Below are positions 22,376-34,136 of a DNA stretch of 64,000 nt, piece by piece; position 1 is the stretch's first letter, and each line of letters begins with the position of its first letter. The translations under genes and the position numbers were made by a program. The stretch comes from Sceloporus undulatus (taxonomy: Eukaryota > Chordata > Lepidosauria > Squamata > Phrynosomatidae): NCBI RefSeq assembly GCF_019175285.1, contig NC_056527.1, positions 121,921,520 to 121,985,519 of the forward strand, read 5' to 3'. Under the pieces are notes generated by a model. It was not told the DNA's origin and made no database searches. It was given only the letters and a program-made list of their open reading frames with translations.

Positions 22376-22865
22376 TATGAAACCAGGGGCCTCCTTCCAA
22401 CACAGTGCGCGCGCGGTCTTTTGACAGTACACATTTATTCCCCCATTTATTTGTTTCTCTTATTGATTTTTCTTTTGCTCCCGGGGAATTCAAGGAGAAA
22501 TCGATACACCTGTCATTGCGCCTTCTCCATTCAGGAGGAAACACAAAGGAAGGTAGACTGATCCATCCGTGGGGGATCCGGCATCAATTCCAATCCTAAA
22601 TCAGATCGTCGTTGTGAATTTCACCCTTTGCAACAATGGGAGAAGAAAAGAAGATTTATAAAACAAGGAGGAGGCAAACCCTGCAATCTCTGGAGCAATG
22701 CCCTGTTTCTGCATGTTTGCATCCCATCAATATCAATTCCTTCTTTGAAAAGAAAAGTACCATTGGATTTTTAAGCTGTGGATACAAAAGAGAGATAGGA
22801 GGGACTGGAGACAGAAAAAGACGAGGGAATGTATAAGAGTCTCGGGACATAGGATTTGTAGACAC
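22376..22865. other. No feature recognised
   Basis: Unassigned. Confidence 0.4.
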
Positions 22866-22990
22866 TGCAGAAATAAAGCAGTTTTGCACCACTATCATTG
22901 TCATGGATCCATCCTGTGGAATTCTGGGATTTGGAGTTTGGTGAAGTATTCAGCCTGGTCTGCCAGAGAGCCCCGGTGCCATATAGAACA
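22866..22990. repeat. hAT-type palindromic MITE, left half
   Basis: CTGCAGAAATAAAGCAGTTT, CCATCCTGTGGAATTCTGGG, GGAGTTTGGTGAAG. Confidence 0.85.
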
Positions 22991-23004
22991 TCTGCCAGTA
23001 GGAA

Positions 23005-23220
23005 CATTTGGGATTATGGGACCTGTAGTCTAGGATTCTTGCTAGTATGATCAACAGTCGGTCACCTAGCATGACCAATGTTCAGGAATTATGGGGACGG
23101 TAGCCCAGAACTTGTGCTAGCATGATCAATGGCCAGGGATTATGGAACCTGTAGTCTAGAACATAGACTAGCATGACCTAAAACCAAGGATTATGGGACC
23201 TGTAACCTATAACATTGCAG
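23005..23220 (+). repeat. Degenerate tandem repeat, 4 units of about 52 bp or more
   Basis: GGATTATGGGACCTGTAGTC and CTAGCATGATCAA-like words recur at about 23010, 23085, 23136 and 23189. Confidence 0.8.
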
Positions 23221-24107
23221 GCAGTGCATTGGTGGATGCTGGGTTTATTAGCACTTTGGAGCCATTCTGCAGAGCTGTTCTGCAGCACAAAGATGACTCT
23301 GGCTTTTGGGGACCAGAGTCAAGATGATAGACTGTGCTTTCCCATATGGGCCTTTGAAGCGAAACCATGAAGAACATAATAACAAACAATCGTAGGAGTT
23401 ATGCACCAAAGTCATCTGTAATGGACCAGAATGAGAACAAAATGAGACCTAACCATTGCGTGACCTCAGACAGCAAAGGGAAAGGGAAAGATCGCTCTCT
23501 TTTGTACCTTGGCTTTGATCATTGTCCCTCTAGAAGCAGCACTTTGAAAGATTTGTCCTTGCCTTCCTTCCTCCCACTCATCCTTTGCCTTCTTTTCTTA
23601 CACACACAAAACCTTAAGTACCTTAGTGCTGGTAAATTGTAGTGCACTCTCTTCAATCCCAGGGCACAAGCAAACTGCTTTTAAGGCCTCACTCACTACT
23701 ACCGTGTCCTTTGAAAGCAGAGCTTCGCTGATCTGCTCCATCCTTCCATTTCCGCAGAGGTTTTCAAAACAAAGAAGGCAAGCTTTCTATGAACCACAAG
23801 CCTCCAAGATCAAAACAAAGTGCTTTGAGAACATTGCTACTAGTCTTTGCATCAACCACCTGGACTCCATAAGTTCAGCTCAGCAATTTGGAACATGAGC
23901 CTTCTGGATTGCGGAGCCAATTTCGGCAATTGCTGCATGATTTTTAACGCCACCTCATTATTGTCGCTTAATAATAATTGTTGCACCTTACTATTGTTGC
24001 GTACTGGTTCGCTATGTCTTTGCAAACTGGCCTGGAAACTAGAAATAGTTGATATAATGACCACAGAAGAAATACATTAATTCAACTTAAGAATGAAGAA
24101 GTTGAAA
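23221..24107. other. No feature recognised
   Basis: Unassigned. Confidence 0.4.
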
Positions 24108-24109
24108 TA

Positions 24110-24365
24110 CAGTGGGATCTTGGTCTCCACTGCGGTTTGGTTCCAGGACCCTTTGTGGATACCAAAATCCAGGAATGCTCAAGTCCCTTTAAATCCATGG
24201 GTGCTCAAGTCCCATTACAACGGTGTAGTAAAATGGTGTCCCTATATAAAATGGCAGAATCAAGCTTTGCTTTCTGGAATTTTCACACACACACACACAC
24301 ACACACACAAGCTGTGGATGCTTGAATCCGGGAATAAAGACTCCATGGATACAGAGGGCCAACTG
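24110..24365. mobile_element. mariner/pogo-type MITE, complete with TA duplication
   Basis: Starts CAGTGGGATCTTGG and ends GAGGGCCAACTG, flanked by TA on each side (24108-24109, 24366-24367). The inside has ATAAAATGGCAGAATCAAG and a (CA)n expansion at 24286-24309. Confidence 0.85.
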
Positions 24366-24375
24366 TAGTTAAAGA

Positions 24376-24765
24376 GTTCCCATATTTAGGATCAAACATT
24401 GATGAGAATGGCGACTACAGCTAAGAAATCAGGAGACGACTAAGAATGGGAAAGGCAAGAATGAAAGAACTAGAAAAGATCCTAAAGTGTAAGAATATAC
24501 AAAGCCAGAATTGCCCATTGTATTCCCCATCGCCATGCATGGATATGGGAACTGGACAGTGGGAAAAAGCAGATCAGAGAAAAATCAACTCATGTGAGAA
24601 GAGTGCTGAGGATACTGTAGACAGCCAAAAAGTAAAACAAATGGGTCCTGGAAGAGATCAAACCAGATCTCTCCTTGGAATCCAATATGATCAAACGAGT
24701 CTGTTGTACTTTGGCCACGTCATGAGAAGGCAACACAACAGAATGCAATATCTTAGAGATGGGAT
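24376..24765 (+). mobile_element. RTE/BovB-like LINE fragment, ORF2 C-terminal part
   Basis: Reads YLGSNIDENGDYS, EIRRRLRMGKARMKELEKIL and LLYFGHVMRRQHN with frame breaks. This corresponds to the FLGS...EIRRRL...YFGHLMRR signature of BovB-type reverse transcriptases. Confidence 0.75.
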
Positions 24766-24767
24766 CC

Positions 24768-24862
24768 ACAAAATTCACTTTTGTTTCATATACACCTTAT
24801 ACACATTGCCTGCAATGATTTTATGCAACATTTTAAATAATTTTTGTGCATGAAACCCTGTT
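24768..24862. repeat. pogo-type repeat fragment
   Basis: TTCATATACACCTTATACAC and TTTTGTGCATGAAACCC, shared with 31480-31740. Confidence 0.65.
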
Positions 24863-25539
24863 GCTTATTAAATTCTCATTTCAGGACTAAGAATGAAGGC
24901 AGCAGCAACAAACAAACAGCCCAGATAAGTAAGATTAAAGCCAAACACTTCTCATTTCCAGTGTTTGGAGTCACGGCTGCCGAATGCCTTTCCTTAACTT
25001 CCAACGGCACAATATGTCTTCTCCCTTATTGAATCCCAGGCCCAATTGCTAAAAAGTTCCTTTTCAAGGAAGCCTCGGGCCTCTAGATTTTCTGCCGTGG
25101 CCACAAAAGGACTGACTTTTCCAAGTTGAGTAGACAAGAAACACAACGGAGGAGAGCGAAGACACAAAAGTGTCCGGACCCCAGCCTTGGCTGATGTATA
25201 AATCATGAGAAGAACAATGTAAACCCATAAGCCTCCCAGGGTTGCCTTGAAACACCTGACATTTCAGAAAGGAAATTACATGGAAATACAAGCAGATGAG
25301 AGGCGGATAAATGGCGAGCCGACCACAGGGACCCAAAGCGGAGCGCCTTGGGGCAGAGCGTTAATGGCATGAAAGGAGGAGGAAAATTTGCATCCGGAGA
25401 TGCACGATCCAAACGCTATTGTGCAATCCCTTTTTGCCCTAGACTTATTATTGTGTTAAACCTTCCCAAAGGAGAAGGAAGGGAGGCGGCATAATGTCTC
25501 ATCCCTTCCAAACCTTTCAGGGAACGCGTGGCCAAGCAA
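24863..25539. other. No gene or repeat recognised
   Basis: Unique-looking sequence. Part of 25280-25370 is relatively GC-rich and could be a conserved element, but nothing proves it. Confidence 0.4.
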
Positions 25540-25765
25540 CTTTGGAGCATGGTCAAGACTGCAAAAGTTATTGCAAAGCAAGGAGAGGCTTCAGCGGTTT
25601 GCTTTTGCCGGATCCGACTGGGAAGGGCAAGATTCCTCTCTTTCCCCATCTGTGGAAATTAGTTCAATACAAACTACTCTTGCATTTTGAATTCAGTTTG
25701 CAATAAGTAGGCTCAGGACAAACAAGGAAAGTGAGCAGAGGAAGAGAGAGAAACCAGGACAGTGG
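25540..25765 (+). repeat. TACCCTCCAA-type TIR element, partial copy
   Basis: GGAGAGGCTTCAGCGGTTTG, GACTGGGAAGGGCAAG, ATTCAGTTTGCAATAAGTAG. Confidence 0.75.
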
Positions 25766-25772
25766 AAAATTA

Positions 25773-25860
25773 TCGCCGCCTTGAGTCCCTACATTGGGAT
25801 AAAGGCGGGGTATAAAAAAATACATTAATTAATTAATTAATTAATTAATCAATCAATGCT
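25773..25860 (+). repeat. L2-like LINE 3' tail plus (TTAA)n
   Basis: CGCCGCCTTGAGTCC and AAAGGCGGGGTATAAA, then ATTAATTAATTAATTAAT. 25861-26371 is unassigned. Confidence 0.65.
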
Positions 25861-26371
25861 GATAAAAAAATCTGTTCCCCAAATTTCTAGCCTTGCAATA
25901 ATTTAAAACTCAAGTTGAGCCATTAGAAATCAAAGTGTGGGCATGCAATTAATACTGATTAAGCCCTCATTGGCATCTGCAGAGTGTTTTAGTGCTCCGG
26001 CTTTCTTTCCCTTAAAAGAAAGCCATAACAAGGCACAGCCTCCACACTTTAAAACAATGGGCTGAGCGCATACATCAACATGGATCTGGAACAATCTGAC
26101 ATTTTAAAAAATGCAACTCTGAGGTTATTATTATTTTCCCTTGACATAACAAGGCAAGCTAATTGATTCCAAAAAAACGCTCCGGTTAACAGGGCTCTCG
26201 ATGAATTAAGTACTCCAAAGACAGATCATTTTTCTCGGTAGGAAATCTTCAAGTGCGATATCAAAAAGGCTCCTGGGGAAAAGGGAGAAACTGAGAAACC
26301 TAGCAGTTTTGCATTTCAATTGCTTAAAAAATGTCATTTTTCTCTCTCCTGAACTACTACTACTGAAATTA

Positions 26372-26610
26372 TTATTATTATTATTAGTAGTAGTAGTAGT
26401 AGTAGTGGCAGCAGTACTATATTTATTTATATGCTGCCCTTTTCCCCAAAAGTGGGACTCAGAACAGCTTACAATATTTAAAAAATTCATACAAAAAGAG
26501 CCCATTAAAACAGAATTAAATTGCTACAATATTAAAACAAATTGCACGTTAAAGCATTAAAATGCCATTCTAAAAGATTTTTAAAATGTTTAAAACACTT
26601 TAAAAATACT
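26372..26610. repeat. (ATT)n/(AGT)n and LINE-tail-like repeat
   Basis: TTATTATTATTAGTAGTAGT at 26375-26406, followed by TTATATGCTGCCCTTTTCCC and CAGAACAGCTTACAATAT, a common reptile repeat form. Confidence 0.6.
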
Positions 26611-26644
26611 ATAATCATTTTTCCCCCCTGTCCTGAATATACGA

Positions 26645-27022
26645 TTTTGGGGAAACCCATTCATGCCACACTCTCTCAGCCTCAGAGAAAGGCAATGGCA
26701 AATCTCCTCTGAACAAACCTTGCCAAGAAAACCCCATGATAACCCCATGGCCATCCTCTGAGGCTGAGAGAGTATGACTTTCCCAAGTGGGTTTGCGTGG
26801 CTGAGCCAGGATTCGATCCTTGGTCTCCTGAGTCCTAGAACCTTATCGCACACATTATTTTCCCCATTATGGGAATGGGAAAGGGACACTTGTGGGCCGC
26901 ATGCGACTGGGAAAAAAACAGATTTTACCGCACAGCAAAATCGTCGACAAAATGGCCCCGTTCCGTTCTGCGGCGCCAAGATAAGGTCCCTAGTCCAACG
27001 CTCAAACCACTAAGCCACCCAC
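26645..27022. mobile_element. Head-to-head SINE pair with a palindromic insert
   Basis: A forward partial SINE (26650-26740) meets a reverse SINE (26741-26835 and 26993-27022). The reverse copy is split by a palindromic element with ends AACCTTATCGCAC and AGATAAGGT. CCTAG occurs on both sides of the insert. Confidence 0.8.
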
Positions 27023-27234
27023 CAGCACCCTAAAAAGCCCTTTTCTTAATAAAAATCCATTTGCAAATCTTGCTGGAAAAGGACATTTTGAACCTAGAAA
27101 GGATCAGAAAGAAGGAGCCATCCTAGCTTCCAGTTCGAAAGAGTGGGAGCAGCCACCAAGAAGACCCTGTCTCCTACGTCCCCACACTTGTGCATTGTTC
27201 ATGTGAAGGCAATGGGACAGAGGAGTTTATCACT

Positions 27235-27510
27235 CTGGGGCTAATTTTGGCATTAAAGAGAGATTAAAGCGCATTGAAGCGGAAATGGCAAGTAATTGCA
27301 CAAATGATTATCACACACATTTGCGCAAATAAAGTGATATCGGAAATGCATTGTCACTGGAATCCCCAAAGTAAAAAGATGTGTGTTCATGCTTCTTTGC
27401 AGCCACTTTAATGGCGGGTTTTGTGTGACGTTGTGTGATATCATTACAGGGAATTATGCAATTTTTCCGGAATATTCACAGGATAAAGTCCCATGTGCGA
27501 TAAACTCCAG
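27235..27510 (+). repeat. Unclassified interspersed repeat, family B, copy 2
   Basis: See 5566-5850; same order of words, including GTGATATCGGAAATGCAT and GTAAAAAGATG. Neighbours 27023-27234 and 27511-27670 hold nothing recognised. Confidence 0.8.
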
Positions 27511-27671
27511 AGAGAAGTACCTTCCCTGAAAAAACCTTAAAACCTGGGTTTCTTTAAGGTCTCTTCCTCCAGAGAAAGGTGAAGACTGAGCTTGGGAAAG
27601 TTACTTTTCCTTGCCCTATGACTCTCAGAAACTTGAGAGCGAGGAAAGTAGCTTTTCTAAGCTGTCTTGGT

Positions 27672-27800
27672 GTGTGAAGCCAAAGGCTTTCATGGCCAGC
27701 ATCCATAGTTTTTTGTGGGTTTTTCAGGGTACGTGGCCATGTCTTGGTTTGTGTGTGTGGGAAGACCTGAATTGCCACAAGTCCATGTGCTTCATGCGCT
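27672..27800 (-). repeat. Repeat family A, reverse copy
   Basis: AAAGGCTTTCATGGCCAGCA, CATAGTTTTTTGTGGGTTTT, TACGTGGCCATGTCTTGG. Confidence 0.75.
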
Positions 27801-28671
27801 TTCATCCAGGCTAAGAAATAACAAGACTTCCCCGCTAGATGCCAGCTGTGCCTGCCAGCGCACTAAAGGCCAGGATTTGAATTTTAATCGCTCTAACCAG
27901 CTACCCTGCCAGGCGAAACATGATGTTCTGTGAATATTAACTCTGTTCAAAGCAAGTCCACGCACTACAGAAGCCCCAGACACACACATACTCATACACA
28001 CACATACACAACCGAGGCACATCCCAAACTGCAAAAAAAGGGACAAGATGTTTCATGCAGCCGCAACGCCAGGAATCGCCAAGGGAGAATTTGAGGTGAC
28101 TTGTCTCACTCGTGCCCAAAAAAGTTGCATGGCATTTTGGCACATAAGGATATTTTTATCCTATACCTTTTTTAAAAATAAGGCAAATTGTTGGCCCCGG
28201 AGTTTGAAGAAAGCAATAATCTGCAAAAAGGTGGTAAAGAAGATTTTCTATCCATTTTAACCAGGATTGCAATGGGGCCAAAGAGTTGAAGCCCACCCAC
28301 AGCCACAGGCCATAGTCCCAACCATCCCAATGAATCCCAAAGTGGGAGAAAAGCAGGATATAAATCCTGGAAATAATCAATAAAATATTTATTTGGTTCC
28401 CAGATTTGAGAGATCCTCTTCTCTGTTCCTAAGAGGACCAGGAGAACAATGTCAGAGTGAGAAAGATGTGGTTTGTTTATGCGCTGAATATATGCCCTGG
28501 GGCACAAAGAAAAGTATTCCGTGCCCAAAATGCAAAACATTGGGCATGACACACTGAGCGGAACCCAACCAGTGGCACACGCTTCAATATTACTTGTTCC
28601 CAAGTTGTTTCCAGTTTTTCTTTTCAATTTTCTTTTTGCAACAAGTAATATGCAACATAATAAGATTCTCA
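27801..28671. other. No gene; LINE-tail-like remnant
   Basis: A weak L2-like tail at 28320-28390 (AGAAAAGCAGGATATAAATC). Otherwise unassigned. Confidence 0.4.
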
Positions 28672-28762
28672 CAATCCCACAGTCGCCGGAATTCCATCGC
28701 ATTGAGCCATGGCAGTTAAAGTGGTGCAAAACTGGATTATTTCTGCAGTGCGGATGCAGCCC
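28672..28762. repeat. hAT-type palindromic MITE, right half
   Basis: CATGGCAGTTAAAGTGGTGC and GGATTATTTCTGCAGTGCGG. Confidence 0.8.
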
Positions 28763-30094
28763 CGCATGTCAGTGGGATGGTCAATCTAGTCCAGATTTTG
28801 GCCTGAGGTTTAGGGAAGTTGTCCCAGGTGCGGAGCCTATTTAAAGAGGAGATAGGTTCAGCATTTTGAGCATTTCCTTTAACATTCATACTAAAATCTG
28901 GAGCAGATTTATTAAGCCACAGAAATAGGAGCCATGAGTCACCACATTGACTAGCATTGGCTCCAAGGCTGGTAGCCAAGAACCTCATCCTTTCACACAA
29001 ATGCACACATACATACACACCCATTAATTTCGTCCTAGTTGTATTCAAGGAGATTGGCGTATCTTGCAACATGCATAATAAATCTGGGCGCATTGTGCTG
29101 CACAAAACCATTATCACATCTTTTCTTTGCAGTGTGAATCTACTCCCTTCTTTTGTGTCGCTGTCCCTTTTTGTTGTGGTTGTGGCTGTTTCGCCCACCC
29201 TCTTTCCATTGCGAAGGAATATGGAAACAGAACAAAACAAAAACCTTAGGAGAATAATCCAAAATGACTTCAGGGACAAAACAAAAAGCTCCAATAAACA
29301 GCCTGCCTTCATTTTGTATTCTATCAATATTTGAGTGGGCAAAGACCAGGTCCTTAATTTATGGGCAGAAAGGGATAAGACTGCGGCCATGCGCTGCAAA
29401 GGAGCGGCTCTTGCAAGAGGCAGGTTTTGCTCATGGAAGTTTAATAACAGAGAAAATGGGAGGTCAGAGAGGCTGCATCTGTTTGGAGTTGGCCACGTGG
29501 CCTCCTTTGCGAAAGGCAATCTTCTTACCAAAGAGCAGCCCGGTCTGATTCTGGTTTAAAGACGGTGGAAGCTCTTTGGATTCCATTCCAGGGGAGCAAT
29601 GCATCCATTCCACATTTTAGACCAAATTTTAAAGGAGCCACAAAAAGCTCATGCTATGACAAACCAACGTCATGCAAGACATTATGTATAGGCAAATATT
29701 GCCCTTCCAAAAACCGATCACAAAACAGAGCATGCCAAATGCAAGATAAACCCAAGATAAATGTACAAGACGAAACAAATGTCTTTTGCTGGTGCCCTTG
29801 TGTGCAGGACTAGAGCCAAGTCTTTCTTACCTATGCCTAAATAAAATACAGATTCAAATGCAGATGAAGTCCTGGGACATTGAAAAGGTTGCTTAGTAAA
29901 TCTGCATGAAAATAACAATTGCAAAGCAGACGGTGCTTTAAAACACCAGCCCAAATTTTTCTGGAAACACAGATGTCTTACACTATGGAAGGAGGCACTG
30001 CTTCCAAAACTGTACTAAATATCATTGGTGCACATGAGTGAGATTGTTGCCACGTCTATCAACCGGAGTTTCTGAGCCATGCGTAGAGGCATCT
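28763..30094. other. No feature recognised
   Basis: A long minus frame spans 29531-28737 but has no recognisable protein content (see rejected items). Confidence 0.45.
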
Positions 30095-30097
30095 GAA

Positions 30098-30610
30098 CAT
30101 CTTGTTGTTGTTGCTGTCAAGTCGATCCCTACTCATGGCAACTCTATGGATGAGACATCTCCAAGCCTCGCTATCCTCCAGTGCTCTGCTTAAGCCCTGT
30201 AGATTCATGTCCATGACCTCCTTCATTGAGACCATCCATCTGGCATGCGCTCTTCCTCTCTTTGCTGCTTCCCTCCATCTTTCCAAGCATGAATTTCTTT
30301 TCTTATGAGTTGTTCCTTCTCATGATGTGGCCAAAGTACAATAGCCTCAGTTTCGTGGTTTGATCTGTTCCAGGACCCATTTGTTTGCCTTCTTGGCCAT
30401 CCATAGTATCCTCAGCACTCTTCTCTAGCCCCACATCTCAAAGGAGTTGATTTTCTTCTTATCCACTTTCTTCAGTGTCCAGCTCTTGCATCCGTACATT
30501 GCGATGAGGAACATAACGGCTTGGATGAATATTACTTTACCGCTCAGTCATATGTCTGAATCCTGCATGTTCTCAGCATCCTGAATGGCTCTTTTTAAAG
30601 TTCGGACAAA
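30098..30610 (-). mobile_element. RTE/BovB-like LINE 3' end
   Basis: On the minus strand the ORF2 C-terminus reads GRAHARWMVSMKEVMDMNLQ, then ALEDSEAWRCLIHRVAMSRD and RLDSNNNK. This matches the BovB DREAWRAAVHGVAKSQTRL end. The 3' tail CATGAGTAGGGATCGACTTG, ACAGCAACAACAAC closely resembles the SINE tails in this window. Frame breaks are present upstream. Confidence 0.82.
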
Positions 30611-31479
30611 ACCCCAGAGTGGACTATTCACCTCCATTGGCATGGAAGCTACCAAGTGCTCAGTATTTGTACATAGCAACTTGCAAGAAAGGAGAAGAGA
30701 AGGAGCAGTGAGCTTGCCTTAGTGCCAGGAAGGCAGGCAGAACAGGGGAGCTCACAAAAACCACTTCCTCGCAGCCTTTCCCATTACAATAAGGCGTCCT
30801 GGATTTCTTTTAAAAATTACAGTAATTATTCTCAGCGTCGCCTCTATACCTACAAATTAGTATAATCCAATTTTTGGCAGATCCGCTGTTTGCAGGGGAT
30901 GTGGCATTTCTGCTTTCACAAGGCTTTCGCAAATGCGCGCCCTACATCTCTTTGAGATTCCCCAAACAACTGGCAAAGGTTAGGTGAGATGCGCCCGTAC
31001 TTTCAGAGAGACAAATGGGCTTTCAGCCACCGAACAAAAGGACGCATTGAATATCCAAAGCATTAGTAGCACACAAAAGCATGATGTTGAATGCTTGCAA
31101 AATCATGCCTTTGGAACAACACTGAAATTACCGCGACTCCTTTCCTAATGGCTGGGGGTTTGTTTCCTCCTCCATCTTCGGTGTTATCAATGAATGTCTT
31201 TTCTATGAGTTTCCCAGAAGGTCCTTTCTGCCTTTCTGAGGCCACATACACACTTTTAGTAAAGGCAGACACATGTTTCCAACCCAGGAATAGCAAAACT
31301 GCCTGTATACATGGCTCCAAAAACTCCAACTGATGTAAGATGTGAGCAAATTACGTTGAGCACTTTTTTAGACGCAGTGTCCCTTTCCATGGTGTAAGAC
31401 ATCAGTTTTGTGTTTTTCCTCACTTATTGATCTTGCATTTAGCAGGCTTAGTTTTGTGACTGGTCTTTGGAAGGGCATT
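30611..31479. other. No feature recognised
   Basis: Unassigned. Confidence 0.4.
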
Positions 31480-31740
31480 ATTTGCATATACGCAATGATA
31501 TATCTTGAAGATCCTAAATGCAATCCTAAATGCAAAATTCATGTATGTTTTGTATGCACCTTATACATACAGCATGAAGGTAATTTCATGCACAATATTT
31601 TTCATACTTTTGTGCATAAAACCCAGTTCATGTACACTGAACCATCCAAAAGCAATGGTGCCACTGTCTCAGCCATCCACATGGACAATTTTGGATTTTG
31701 GAATATTTTCATATTTTGGGGTGCTGAATAAGGGCGGCTC
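31480..31740. repeat. pogo/Tigger-like repeat, long internal fragment
   Basis: TTTGCATATACGCAATGATA, TATGTTTTGTATGCACCTTA, GCACAATATTTTTCATAC, CATTTTGGATTTTGGAAT-like words. The family also occurs at 45655-45790, 53240-53360, 53590-53680 and 58525-58780. Confidence 0.7.
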
Positions 31741-32388
31741 AATATGTACCACTTTGTGATGGATTTCATGCCTCAAAAAACAATGCAGTGTTTTCTTTCC
31801 TTACTAAAAAACTGTAGACTTTCCCCCCGATAAAGATGTCTTTTTGCACTCAGCTGCAGCTCTTCACCAAAAGGCGTTCTTTTCCTTATTCTTTTAGATC
31901 GTCCAAATCAGGGGCATCTGCTGAGGACCACTTTAAAAATACCGCTTGGTCTTTGCACAGCACTTTCGCACTTCATGGATGTCAGGAACGAACAGCTCTA
32001 ATCACCATTCGGTGCCACTTTAAAAATGTTCTTAATTCAAGAGGAATACACCACTGAGTTAACTATCCCTCCCTCCCCTGCAAACTCAAGTATTTTCTTC
32101 TCGGTATGAACCTATGAATGGCTACTCAGAAATAAGTCTAATTGCACCCAAGGGGACTTAACATCTTTTTCATGTCATTCAGTTAACAGCACATGGATAC
32201 CACGCACTGCCCTGGATGCTTCTTATGGGATCCTGGGATTTGATGGATGAAAAACTAGAGCTCTCTAGTAGAGAATTCTGGCTATTTCCAGGGATACTGC
32301 AGATCCAGGTTTCCATAAGATGAAGCCATGGCGGTCAAAGAGAGATCTGTGTGAAGGAGTCCTTAGAGTCTATTTTGGTGCCAGATAG
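31741..32388. other. No gene; degenerate MITE remnant
   Basis: 32190-32375 shows weak arms of the hAT-type palindrome (GGGATCCTGGGATTTGATGG). Confidence 0.4.
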
Positions 32389-32690
32389 GGAGCATTGCTG
32401 GATCACTCTCGCATCGAACTCAGAGCTCGGTCTCTTTGGTCCCAAACAAATGGCAGAAATAATCCAGTTGGAGACCGCTTTAACTGCCCTGGCTCAGTGC
32501 TAGGCAATCCTGGGATCTGTAGTTTTGTCAGACATTTAGTCTTCTGGTGCCACAATAAACTACAGATCCCAGGATTGCCTAGCACTGAGCCAGGGCAGTT
32601 AAAGCAGTCTCCAACTGGATTATTTCTGCAGTGTGTTTGGGACCAAAGAGCCCGAGCTCTGAGTTCGATGAGAGCGTGGTCCAGCAGTGC
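32389..32690. mobile_element. Large near-perfect palindrome (extended hAT-type MITE)
   Basis: About 150-bp arms: GCATTGCTGGATCACTCTCG, TCGAACTCAGAGCTCGG, TCTTTGGTCCCAAAC, ATAATCCAGTTGGAGAC, GGCAATCCTGGGATCTGTAG, each repeated in reverse complement on the right. The outer 45 bp of each arm is not seen in the other copies of this MITE. Confidence 0.9.
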
Positions 32691-33567
32691 TTCCCTCTTC
32701 TTCCTTATGGTTTCTGTGGTTTTAGCCAAGCTGTTGCACAGATCTGGAATAAAAATACAAGACTTCAGCCACGGTTTCATTATGGAACATAAGTGGTCCT
32801 TGGGGAATTTTTTCAGATGAAAGAAGCCATCCGTACAATTAGGATTCAGACAAAAGTGCAGCCGGCCTTGGAGCAGCGGGGAGCCATGCTCAGCTATCAA
32901 CGCTTTAGCTCCCCGCTGCTTTCCAAAAGGCACAGACGCTCTCCTGGAGGCAAAGTTTGATCCTCTTTTCCTTTTCCTTTTTGAAAGGGGGGAAAAAAGG
33001 GTGCCATCGGGTAACTTTTCGACATCAACGTCGACCAAGATGAAGCACCAAATATATAATTTAGACTCCTGGCACAATCGCAGCATCAATTGACTCTCCC
33101 ACCTGAGCGCCGTGCAAAGCTTGCTCAGAGCAAATTGCTGCTCTCTGAGTGACGCGTCTCCTGCGTTCGACTTCCCACCACAAGTGAAAATGGGCCATTT
33201 CCAGACTAATTGCAAACAAAACTGGGCAGTTTGAGAAAAGGCGGCTCACTCATCACCTTCGCCATGAACTGGGTTGGGTTGGTATCAAGGTTGGGCACCG
33301 AAGTCAGGCATCTGCTTGGCCTTTACGAGAAGAATGGGTAGCAGCGCAAGTCCAAGAGTGTGGGCATGCAATGCCAAGGACCTGGAGGGCAAGGCAAGAG
33401 ATGTTCTCTGTTTATGTGCCCTCTGCCTCTTGATGGGACAGGCTGACAGTCAAACAGTAAAACTGCAAAAGCGATTCACAAATGTGACACCGACCATCTC
33501 CATGCAAACAACATTTGAGAGAGGCAAGGGAGCAACCTGGAATAGATCTATGGCATAGAATGGGCTT
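32691..33567. other. No feature recognised
   Basis: Frames on both strands run through the palindrome and do not resemble protein. Confidence 0.4.
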
Positions 33568-33748
33568 TCCAGTTTGAAGTCGAAGGCTTTCATGGACCAT
33601 ATCCATAGTTTTTTGTGGATTTTTCGGACACATGGCCATGTTCTAGAAGAGTTTATTCCTGAAGTTTCGTCTGCATCTGTGGCTGGCATCTTCAGAGACT
33701 CAAAATGCCAACCACAGATGCAGGTGATACATCAGGAATAAATGCGGA
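33568..33748 (-). repeat. Repeat family A, fullest copy
   Basis: GAAGTCGAAGGCTTTCATGG, CATAGTTTTTTGTGGATTTT, ACATGGCCATGTTCTAGAAG, TCTGCATCTGTGGCTGGCAT, then a fold-back AAAATGCCAACCACAGATGC. Confidence 0.8.
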
Positions 33749-34136
33749 CAAGCCACGTTTTCCATCCTGGCTTGGCAAAAAGAGAAAACCTTACAGTAGT
33801 GCAAAAGACTCTCCAGTCCCACTTCCCTAATGTTGTTTTAATCAAATCCATTATATGCCTTGTTGACAGCATACAGAACCATCAGGAACCATTCCAATTA
33901 GATCTGACACCCTCCATTAAACCGGAGGGAGTCATAACCTGTCACTATTTTGCTTCCCATTTCATCAGATATCTGCCCACGGCGTTGCAAAGAGCTCCTT
34001 TGGTGCGCAGCAGCGCTTGCCGAGAGACCTGCAGCGATGGCAGCGACAGAGCAATCGCATACTTCGCTCCGGACCCAGATTAAGCGTTACATTAAATACA
34101 TTATGCAGTTCTATGTCCATACCTCACCTAGAACTG
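33749..34136. other. No feature recognised
   Basis: Unassigned. Confidence 0.4.

Noticed and set aside
28737-29531. 264-codon open frame on the minus strand
   Set aside because: It starts without support, runs through a MITE end (GAASALQK), has erratic composition and matches no family I know. Long chance frames are expected in 64 kb.
32403-33215. 270-codon open frame on the minus strand, with a matching plus frame
   Set aside because: Its C-terminal half is the palindrome, which reads nearly alike on both strands (LDHSRIELRARSLWSQT and LDHALIELRARALWSQT). It is a transposon artefact.
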